Part shown: in pieces, positions 52,801-58,560 of the stretch
Position numbering within the stretch: position 1 is the stretch's first letter
Layout: the number at the start of each line of letters is the position of its first letter
NCBI GenBank assembly: GCA_002498525.1
Contig: DAHR01000015.1
Span: forward strand, 43,978 to 102,537
Direction: 5' to 3'
DNA from: Euryarchaeota archaeon UBA58
Lineage (GTDB): Archaea; Thermoplasmatota; Poseidoniia; Poseidoniales; Thalassarchaeaceae
DNA length: 58,560 nucleotides
Position numbers and translations under genes: made by a program
The notes under the pieces: generated by a model
Seen by the model: only the letters and a program-made list of their open reading frames with translations
What the model was told of the DNA's origin: nothing
The model's database searches: none

Positions 52801-55800
52801 TACCTTCATTCGTCCCGTCCGATAAAGAGCATCACACTCTCTGGCAATTACTCATCAGGACTGGCTCTTGTCGCCTATGACGTCAACGGCGCTCAATTGG
52901 GAACCGGCGGAGCTGGCGGGGTGGCTTTCACATACCCAACGACCGGCTTCGCACTCTCACTCTCTCTGCCAACGAACGGCTGGATCGACCGCATGGTATT
53001 CACAGCGAATTTCGCCTTGCCGGCGCTCAATCCAGCTGTCGATGTGTTGGGTGATGGCTCGACGGATTGGTCATTCCCATCCGGCGATGATTACGGCCAT
53101 TACGGTTGGCAATCCCTGATTTCTGGCGATGAAAATCAAGTCAGTGCGACACTTGATCTCGATGGTTCATCCGCTTCGTTGGTGACGGTCAGAATACCCA
53201 CTTCAGCCTCGATTTACTCAGGAATCGTCAGCATCGCCTCTGATTCAGATGGATTCTCCTCTGCTGTGACCGTGACCGTTGCGGGCGCCTCACAGTCGGG
53301 CGGCTCTGGAGACCACATCTTCTACAACACCCTCGACGTGGCTCAGATGGGCGCGATAAACGCCCAAGGAACCAGCCACACGGATGCCGAGACTGGACGC
53401 GCGTGGCGCGACATCATCATCGAACTGAACTCCAATACCGCACAGCAGGTCAGCATCGCTCGTCTCGGAATCGGATATATGATGTTCGAGAACATCTCAG
53501 GCCTCGGTCCTGCTGTAGCTGCCTATCACGACACCCAAACAACTGATGACCCGCCACCGAATCAGATCAACATTCCCGTCGCTGTCTCAGCCGATGCTGG
53601 ACTGCTGACGATCGATGGCAATCTGAAGTTCGATTACATCATCACCAACAGGGACTTCAGCGTTCCTAACACATTCTATCCACGCGGTGAATCATACACT
53701 GTCACGACTCAACACCATCACCTGCACGACAACTCCGATCTCTCCGAGATCGTGCTGCGTGGACAGGCCTCTGATGGGGAAGTGATCGAGTTCCAAGCCA
53801 GCAACAGCGCTGATGGCCTCTGGGGCTTTGGTAGCGACGCTGTGACAATCACTCAGATTTCGGGTGATTCGGTTGTCGAATTGAACACCTCAGGATCTTA
53901 TATCGTCGAGGAGTTGCATAACGATGGTTACACGGACATCACTGTCAATTGGGTTTTCGACATCTCTTGGAACTGGGATGATGTCGACAGCATCCGCTGG
54001 GTCGCCAAAGCGCTTGATAGTTCAGGCGATACGGTGTGGCCCGCGGTGGCGCACAGTGGTCAATCTGGACGGAAGGCTGTCGAGAACGATCTTCAAATCG
54101 ATACTTTCGAGGTTCGCGATCAGTACGATCGTCTGCTTTCTAACCAATGGTCGACATTCTACCCCTACCCGATTCGAGAAGGCAGCATTCTCAACATCAC
54201 AGGCAATGTCCGCTTCCAAGATGCGACCGATGTTCGACCGATTGGCGAGGATTTCCAAGTCAGGTTGAATCTGTCTGGCAGCCTGATTCTGTTGGATTCT
54301 AATGAAGATGGCTCCTACGAAGGCATCGTCAACGCGCCGAGCGGAATCAGTGAGGTGACGACGTCTCCTGACCTCTTCAGGGTCGGGCCACTTGCCGGCG
54401 CGATCGGCGCTGATGACGTATCGGGAGAAGCAACGGTTGTGACGATTCGTCAAGATTCGAATCCACCCAGCGTCGGCCAGATCGAAGTCAACACCGCTAC
54501 TGGTCTGACTTCTGCGAATGGCAAAGTCTGGGACCCAACGCTGCCATTGAGCCTCTTCGTGACCGTCGAAGAAGCCGAGGCTCGCGGCGAGACATTGACC
54601 CTCCGTTATTGGCGAGCCGATGTCGACGACATGGACAGCGACGGCATCGCTGACGAAGAAGAGTATCTTTCTCAGGTTCAGCCACTTACCAGTGGAATGA
54701 CTGGCGAGCAACAGGTCAACTTCGCCGGCATCGATGTCTCCGCACAGAGTTTCAACAGCCCCGTCCACGTCTACATCGAAGGCACCGACTGGGCCGGCCT
54801 GACTTATCAGGAAGGCGGATCCGGTGGTGGACCGGGAGCTGAGAACGCATGGGCGACAGTCATCATCGCCACCGACGAGCCCACTACGATTGTTTCCGCT
54901 GGCTTCTCTCTCGATCATGAGATGGGATACCTCCTCGCCGGTGTACCGCACACTTTCAAGATGCAGATCAACGAACCGAATGGCTTGCAGACATTGGATA
55001 ACGTCAGCATCATGCTCTGCGGTGATGGAACCGACAATGTCGGTAAATTCTCCTACAATCCCGCTAATGGGGACATCTGGACGGCAGATGATTCACTCAT
55101 CTCACCACTGAGCGTTCAGACCCAGCAATTGACCTCCGATGTCATCGAGTTGTCGATGATGTTCGAGATTTCATGGGAATTCCCGTGGGAAGAGGGTCAA
55201 TATGGTTGCAAGCCAAGTGTCAGCGTCATCGACGATATCACCGAAGTCGCGTATCAGAACAACATTGGTGAATTGACTTGGGTACTCGATAACAGGCTCA
55301 TTGCGATTCCAGCCAGCATGGACGATCTGACACCGCCGATAGTGACGACGGACAACATCCATCTCTATCTCAGGCAAGGCGACGAATTCCAGATGAACGG
55401 CGAGATTTACTATGCCGGTTCAGGAGTGCTACTCTCGGAGATTCCCGACGACTTGCAGGTCGAGATGCAGATCATCTACGGAACCCAAGAGATCGATTCC
55501 GTCGTCGGCGTGGCTGAGGATGGTACTTGGACGGCTTCGATGACTCTGCCGATGCGAGTTCCACTGCACGCGAATATGGGTCTGACCACCTTCGTCCTCA
55601 ATGTTCCAGGGGTTGGTAGTTCGAGCGAGAACGCCGACGCTCAGGTGACAGTCGACAGCAAGTCACCGACGGTGCTCTTCGATCAGGTGAATTATCCGGA
55701 CTCTTCACTGACGGTTCTCGAATCGGATCTTCTGGAGGAGGTTCTCGTCTCGGTGACGATTGTTGACGAGATTGGCCTTCCCAATGAGGATCTGCAAGTT

Positions 55801-56592
55801 GCTTGGATCTACTTGAGGAACAATCTGCCAGTAGCCGGAACAGAGGATACCGGTGGCCTCGCGATGCTCTTCGATGAGGAGGGCAGGGACATCTTCCAAG
55901 GTGATCTGGACTTCAGCCCAGCCCTCGAGGGTTTCGAGATTGAAAATGGCGATCGAATACTGTTCTGGGTCACTTCCACCGACCGAGCGGGCAATATGAT
56001 TCAGGGGTTGGGCAGTGAATCCGCCCCCCGTCCTGTCGCTCTGCGGATAATGGTGTTCAATCCGAGCCTCGACAGCATCGTCATCAATCCCAAGGATCCA
56101 TTCATCGATGAGACAGTCATCATCGAGACATTCTGGAGCAATGACGGAAAGCGTGATGGAACCATCGAGATCAACCTCTACGAGTTGAAAGACGACAACA
56201 GTTGGCGAACCGAGACCGCGACCATCGAACTGCAGTTGCTAGCCGAGACCTCCTCGGTCTATGCGGTATTCGAGTGGACGCCTGGTAAAGAGGGTCAACC
56301 TGTGCTTTACGTCATCATCGATGGAGATCTGGACAACCCAGCCTACCCTGTCAATGGAATCTTGGTCAAGGAACCCGAAGAGGTCGGCGGTGGACCTGAT
56401 GCTGGAGTGACTTACGGGTTGATGGGGGCTGTCGTCCTCATGGCACTCGCACTGGTTGGGTTCTTCGTCATGAGGAGCCGCGGTGAGGATGATTACTATT
56501 ACGAAGACGAGGATGATTCTTACTTCGAGGAAGAGACTTGGGAATACGGAGAGGAAGCAGCCTCTGACGAAGAGTCTGACGAAGAAGATTGA
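49885..56592 (+). CDS. Giant surface protein: EF-like repeats, jelly-roll modules, membrane anchor (2235 aa)
   Basis: Signal peptide TALVLLMIIAPFTSAGMA. Residues about 150-250 hold two copies of a Cys-bracketed repeat with a calcium-loop look (FDNNFNGNLNSNEITNTLYFC and IDYDDDRNLDTGEINS), like DUF7151-type modules. At least three jelly-roll/MAM-like modules follow (about 300-840; WIEYRLKNGTWSNWAWIAP, YAGDTVKFRFRLDTDASV, GGYIDDFGVLIP), a form used by secreted proteases and adhesins to bind ligands. The remainder is Ig-like to about 2165. A membrane helix (AVVLMALALVGFFVMRS) and a highly acidic Tyr/Glu/Asp cytoplasmic tail end the protein. No peptidase motif was found, so it is probably a binding or adhesion protein. 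Confidence 0.87.
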   Translation: MHASRRRVATALVLLMIIAPFTSAGMASWNTTNTINPNGGSITVTGFRVPGNGTVLDGWVHVANTDIATAVDSTIVFEGPALLAGGFENVAYDEDLESISMMDDGSHSDISDFAAGEIIATLSNQYKSGPGYTMVYSSLAVTNSTGCNSSSGTEVTYGFDNNFNGNLNSNEITNTLYFCDVHTTSNGSNVTYNALVSFSTESAGGNCENGGFKIEAGIDYDDDRNLDTGEINSLTYICHNVAIWGPAILSTMNGTLQGANRITSYGTIPSIAPHGAVVAATMPGEAVPAGTDAWLIAPKLITPSASVMNGYWMSFDHWYHVDSTASGEGDGAWIEYRLKNGTWSNWAWIAPDGGYPSTLSTSGPTVNGAPTTGALPVFASPTESGWVTSNLTLSNIPEINPASEIQFRFRLWTSPDATTERPGWFIDNIEYNNDGIEYGVWHHGCIVTTGTCQYAPYAYGALQTSVDMSGTDGDSWIEIDMEWDLEGSFFDNGCVELSLANLTWTDISSISQSTTTNCEDRSGAIPGYGYTAANGVTYYDESGAIRTINLSIPSTFQNQSNVQMRFIVGTDSIVNYGGSSDSQEGLTVSEIRVYVDDDNIAHSDDFYTSTTASHYVANPPTGASTTNQWGHHIFSTGAQYESLSFEDSGANAPTVSDASGWSRNPSSSSTAIGNKWALGQLGPNAGPSTQEPSFPYVYGTNLNGVYGNNADAYLISPSYSIPAGSSATLTFNKWVCTENYWDAIGLYIKVNSGPWTYFDPGIANWYDGSVGYSGNSMFGNNAWMGGDCNQLEFENRQASLSQYAGDTVKFRFRLDTDASVTYNGGYIDDFGVLIPNYSQPGAWTSPPIDLTSIDDFNLGWIDVDATVPTNTTITGTLLDSSTGQVIGGFEEVDFPISLAGIDPDQHPYIKVQVDIDSLDPEVTPRIKKVSIGGKRFLTAESTGANGWDLSTSIEVVDGLLNATSIAGTITSPYLHSSRPIKSITLSGNYSSGLALVAYDVNGAQLGTGGAGGVAFTYPTTGFALSLSLPTNGWIDRMVFTANFALPALNPAVDVLGDGSTDWSFPSGDDYGHYGWQSLISGDENQVSATLDLDGSSASLVTVRIPTSASIYSGIVSIASDSDGFSSAVTVTVAGASQSGGSGDHIFYNTLDVAQMGAINAQGTSHTDAETGRAWRDIIIELNSNTAQQVSIARLGIGYMMFENISGLGPAVAAYHDTQTTDDPPPNQINIPVAVSADAGLLTIDGNLKFDYIITNRDFSVPNTFYPRGESYTVTTQHHHLHDNSDLSEIVLRGQASDGEVIEFQASNSADGLWGFGSDAVTITQISGDSVVELNTSGSYIVEELHNDGYTDITVNWVFDISWNWDDVDSIRWVAKALDSSGDTVWPAVAHSGQSGRKAVENDLQIDTFEVRDQYDRLLSNQWSTFYPYPIREGSILNITGNVRFQDATDVRPIGEDFQVRLNLSGSLILLDSNEDGSYEGIVNAPSGISEVTTSPDLFRVGPLAGAIGADDVSGEATVVTIRQDSNPPSVGQIEVNTATGLTSANGKVWDPTLPLSLFVTVEEAEARGETLTLRYWRADVDDMDSDGIADEEEYLSQVQPLTSGMTGEQQVNFAGIDVSAQSFNSPVHVYIEGTDWAGLTYQEGGSGGGPGAENAWATVIIATDEPTTIVSAGFSLDHEMGYLLAGVPHTFKMQINEPNGLQTLDNVSIMLCGDGTDNVGKFSYNPANGDIWTADDSLISPLSVQTQQLTSDVIELSMMFEISWEFPWEEGQYGCKPSVSVIDDITEVAYQNNIGELTWVLDNRLIAIPASMDDLTPPIVTTDNIHLYLRQGDEFQMNGEIYYAGSGVLLSEIPDDLQVEMQIIYGTQEIDSVVGVAEDGTWTASMTLPMRVPLHANMGLTTFVLNVPGVGSSSENADAQVTVDSKSPTVLFDQVNYPDSSLTVLESDLLEEVLVSVTIVDEIGLPNEDLQVAWIYLRNNLPVAGTEDTGGLAMLFDEEGRDIFQGDLDFSPALEGFEIENGDRILFWVTSTDRAGNMIQGLGSESAPRPVALRIMVFNPSLDSIVINPKDPFIDETVIIETFWSNDGKRDGTIEINLYELKDDNSWRTETATIELQLLAETSSVYAVFEWTPGKEGQPVLYVIIDGDLDNPAYPVNGILVKEPEEVGGGPDAGVTYGLMGAVVLMALALVGFFVMRSRGEDDYYYEDEDDSYFEEETWEYGEEAASDEESDEED

Positions 56593-56722
56593 CCTCGACT
56601 CCGCCGCTTTTGGCGAAGTCGTGGCAAGGCTCCGAAACCACGTTGTGCTGAGAGGCTGACCTGTCCAGTTTATAGACCCAAGAAAATTGGAGTTTTTCCT
56701 GAGGAACGGACTGTTTCTCGAG

Positions 56723-56905
56723 ATGGGGATGGGTATGGACGAAGATGGCGGGGCCGTGACGGTTGAACAATTGAAGGACGAAGTCGAAGACTTGCGAACG
56801 CTTGTCCACACGCTGTTGACAATCATCATGGAAGAGGCGGATGGAGTCCAGTCTGGCGCTTCCCCACAGATTCCGGAACAGCCCAGACGCGGCTACTGCA
56901 TGTAA
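56723..56905 (+). CDS. Small acidic protein with a short coiled-coil segment
   Basis: About 60 residues. The core VTVEQLKDEVEDLRTLVHTL has heptad spacing of Leu/Val and is predicted to be a coiled coil; the C-terminus is Pro/Gln-rich. Start could be 56723, 56729 or 56735, all ATG. TAA at 56903-56905 abuts the stop of the convergent glycosylase gene. No family recognised. Credible because the frame is intact, acidic like its neighbours and fills the gap between two genes. Confidence 0.5.
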   Translation: MGMGMDEDGGAVTVEQLKDEVEDLRTLVHTLLTIIMEEADGVQSGASPQIPEQPRRGYCM

Positions 56906-57535
56906 TCAGTATTCGATTGGTTCAGGGTCGATGGCCCGCCACATGTACCACGAACCGACGGTTCGCCAAGGACTCCAATTCGAAGCGATATCATTGAGTT
57001 CTGTCCTGTCCAGAACCTCACCCTCGTTGTACACCTTCTCCATGCCCCGCACAACTCCCAGGTCGTCGATGGGGAACACATCGGGTCGCAGCAAGGTGAA
57101 GATGAGAACCATCTCGGCCGTCCAACGGCCGACTCCTCGAAGGGCGACGAGAAGTTCGAGGGCTCTCTCGTCGTCCATCGAATCCCAGTTATATTCGGCG
57201 TAGCCGCCCTGCCATGCCTCTGCGATTCCGGCTACGTACTCCGCCTTGCGGTTCGAAAGGCCACAACTCCGTAGTTCCTCGTGAGTGCGGGCGAGGACGG
57301 ATTCGGGTTTCACTTCACCGATGAGGTCGACGACGCGTCCCCAGACCGTCGCTGCAGCCTTGATTGAGATCTGTTGGCCGACGATGGCTTTGACGAGAGT
57401 GGCGAAAAGGTCGCCCCGGCTGGAGAGCCCTGGCTCTCCTTTGGCGTTGATGACTGCGGCGAGAGCGGGATCGATGAGGCAGAGTCTCCGCTTTGCATCC
57501 TCCCAGTATTCAGGCGTCTCGCCCTGCCGAGGCAT
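56906..57535 (-). CDS. alkA: DNA-3-methyladenine glycosylase-like (HhH-GPD, AlkA type)
   Basis: Base-excision repair glycosylase of about 209 residues. The helix-hairpin-helix LVALRGVGRWTAEMVLIF and the catalytic Asp in DVFPIDDLGVVRG are intact; ATLVKAIVGQQISIKAA is the conserved N-terminal helix. No C-terminal 4Fe-4S cysteines, which argues against Nth/MutY. Start ATG 57535; a GTG at 57553 is possible. It is divergent from the 57560 gene with only about 24 bp between starts. Confidence 0.9.
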   Translation of the reverse strand: MPRQGETPEYWEDAKRRLCLIDPALAAVINAKGEPGLSSRGDLFATLVKAIVGQQISIKAAATVWGRVVDLIGEVKPESVLARTHEELRSCGLSNRKAEYVAGIAEAWQGGYAEYNWDSMDDERALELLVALRGVGRWTAEMVLIFTLLRPDVFPIDDLGVVRGMEKVYNEGEVLDRTELNDIASNWSPWRTVGSWYMWRAIDPEPIEY

Positions 57536-57559
57536 GATATCCGCACGAAACACTTCAAT

Positions 57560-58078
57560 ATGGCTCGACCGGTGGACTGGCTGATGGATTCACTTCAGGC
57601 AGTGATGTTGGCAGGAGTAGTTCTGACCGCCGCATTCGTTGCGGTCGTGATTCTGGAAGAAGATGTGCTGAGCGATCAAATGGATTACCCAATTCTCTGG
57701 GAATGCTCTGCGGATCACACTTCACAGGTCACTCACATCCATGCGAATGTTCGACTGGTGATCGATGGTAATGAGATAGCGGTACCGGACAATGTCGGAA
57801 TAGAGGATGATAGATGCCCAGATGGAATGAGAGGAATACACACACATGACTCCTCGGGTAAATTGCACATCGAGACCACTGAGCCGATGGAAGCACCAAT
57901 CGACGCATTCTTTCAGATATGGGGCGAAGACTTCGATTCGACCCACATCCTCAACAAGGTCTCCGATGAGGATAATGAAGTCGTGATGTTCGTCAATGGC
58001 GAGTCGAACTCAGAGTTCGAGAGCTACGTCATGCAGAATAATGATGAGATCGAGATTCGCTATCAAGCGAAGCAATGA
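57560..58078 (+). CDS. Membrane-anchored His-rich extracellular domain protein
   Basis: 172 residues: a short cytoplasmic start, one membrane helix (AVMLAGVVLTAAFVAVVIL) and an outside domain. HIHANVRLVIDGNEIAVP, RGIHTHDSSGKLHIETTEP and AFFQIWGEDFDSTHI match a family of unknown function that I have seen in actinobacteria and archaea, where HxH and HTH pairs suggest metal binding (inference). Two cysteines (WECSAD, DDRCPD) may form a disulfide. ATG 57560 sits just outside the divergent glycosylase gene, so the promoter must lie within or against that gene. Confidence 0.8.
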   Translation: MARPVDWLMDSLQAVMLAGVVLTAAFVAVVILEEDVLSDQMDYPILWECSADHTSQVTHIHANVRLVIDGNEIAVPDNVGIEDDRCPDGMRGIHTHDSSGKLHIETTEPMEAPIDAFFQIWGEDFDSTHILNKVSDEDNEVVMFVNGESNSEFESYVMQNNDEIEIRYQAKQ

Positions 58079-58127
58079 ATCTCGTTAACAGAATCGGTAG
58101 ACTCCGAATTCCCTGAAAATCGCGGCT

Positions 58128-58560
58128 TCAACCCTTGATGACTGCGAATGGGCGAAGGCGTGCGACCGGACGGGCGAGGTTGGCTGAGGCGCTCAATCGA
58201 ATGACCTCGTCGACATCCTTGTAGGCGTCAGGCGCCTCTTCGGCGAGGACGTTCGGTGTTTTGGCACGGACATGAATGCCTGATGCTTCGAGGCGTGCGC
58301 GCAATTCGTCTGAATCAATCAATTTTCGAGCAGCTGTACGCGAGAGTCGGCGACCAGCTCCGTGGCAGGAGGAGGAGAAGGCGTCGTTGCCACCCTCCTT
58401 CGGTCCGGCTAGAACCCACGAAGCGGTCCCCATGTCGCCCGGAACGAGAACAGGTTGCCCGACTGCTGAGAATTGAGCAGCGAGTTCTGAATGGTCACCA
58501 CCGAGTGCGCGGGTAGCGCCCTTGCGGTGCACACAACATTTGCACGATTTACCATGAACG
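58128..58560 (-). CDS. rtcB: RNA-splicing ligase RtcB, 5' part outside the window
   Basis: Joins 2',3'-cyclic phosphate and 5'-OH RNA ends after tRNA intron removal, using GTP and Mn2+. The C-terminal 143 residues are present: CVHRKGATRALGGDH, VLVPGDMGTASWVLAG, the guanylylation His in SSCHGAGRRLSR, EEAPDAYKDVDEV and the terminal ARLRPFAVIKG. The reading frame is open to the window edge (HGKSCKCCVHRKG), so the gene is cut, not truncated. Whether an intein or other insert exists upstream cannot be seen. Confidence 0.95.
   Translation of the reverse strand, partial: VHGKSCKCCVHRKGATRALGGDHSELAAQFSAVGQPVLVPGDMGTASWVLAGPKEGGNDAFSSSCHGAGRRLSRTAARKLIDSDELRARLEASGIHVRAKTPNVLAEEAPDAYKDVDEVIRLSASANLARPVARLRPFAVIKG

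Noticed and set aside
54022..54951. 309-codon minus-strand open frame
   Set aside because: Opposite the 2235-aa surface protein, whose domain structure is clear; no family-like sequence in the shadow frame.
49885..56592. Secreted metalloprotease of the immune inhibitor A type, suggested by jelly-roll modules
   Set aside because: No HExxH or other peptidase motif found in the 2235 residues.

Overview
The window is a densely packed archaeal chromosome segment. The archaeal assignment rests on a cluster encoding RNA polymerase subunit Rpo7 (E'), Spt4, ribosomal protein S24e and ribosomal protein S27ae, plus an archaeal-type D-aminoacyl-tRNA deacylase (DtdA), an archaeal zinc-ribbon protein of the HVO_0476 type, an XPD-like helicase and archaeal-style promoters. 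Four very large secreted or membrane-anchored proteins, a branched-chain 2-oxoacid dehydrogenase operon, glutamate and proline dehydrogenases and mixed bacterial-type enzymes (FolB, GdhA, PRODH) together suggest a marine aerobic heterotroph of the Marine Group II type (Candidatus Poseidoniales). That placement is my inference from gene content; no search was run.

Layout. 1-5.6 kb: a leftward operon lipA - E1alpha - E1beta - E2 - E3 (E3 cut by the window edge), which makes, lipoylates and runs a 2-oxoacid dehydrogenase complex. 5.7-6.9 kb: a rightward pteridine-reductase-like SDR plus FolB pair. 7.1 kb: tRNA-Leu. 7.3-19.3 kb: two rightward surface proteins, the second a 2983-residue protein with Asp-rich repeats, a transglutaminase-like core and a DUF4129 tail. 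19.4-24.9 kb: a leftward group of receiver/PEP-synthase-like protein, XPD-like helicase and an Hsp20-like small protein. 24.9-25.3 kb: a 374-bp gap with several hairpins. 25.3-27.1 kb: a ribbon-helix-helix regulator divergent from an HD phosphohydrolase, with a tandem 11-bp repeat between them. 27.2-31.4 kb: glutamate dehydrogenase, then a leftward polar amino acid ABC transporter whose permease carries an N-terminal beta-propeller.

31.6-34.2 kb: purC, a class IV aminotransferase and an overlapping sulfotransferase-like gene. 34.2-40.5 kb: a leftward 1905-residue surface protein and a small unknown. 40.8-42.1 kb: rpo7-spt4-rps24e-rps27ae behind a structured leader. 42.1-49.3 kb: a propeller-like unknown, DtdA, proline dehydrogenase, zinc-ribbon protein, a methyltransferase-like protein overlapping a membrane-anchored subtilase, and a six-helix membrane protein. 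49.4-49.7 kb: tRNA-Ser and tRNA-Thr. 49.9-56.6 kb: a 2235-residue surface protein. 56.7-58.6 kb: a small coiled-coil protein, a DNA glycosylase, a His-rich membrane-anchored protein and the 3' part of rtcB.

Taken together, the genes describe a cell that breaks down proteins and amino acids (subtilase, amino acid import, class IV aminotransferase, branched-chain oxoacid, glutamate and proline dehydrogenases) and invests heavily in large calcium-binding-looking surface proteins. Genes are tightly spaced: four convergent pairs meet with 0-1 bp between stops or overlap. Both ribosome-binding sites (inside operons) and apparently leaderless promoters (before first genes) are visible. I see no rRNA, CRISPR array, insertion sequence or prophage.
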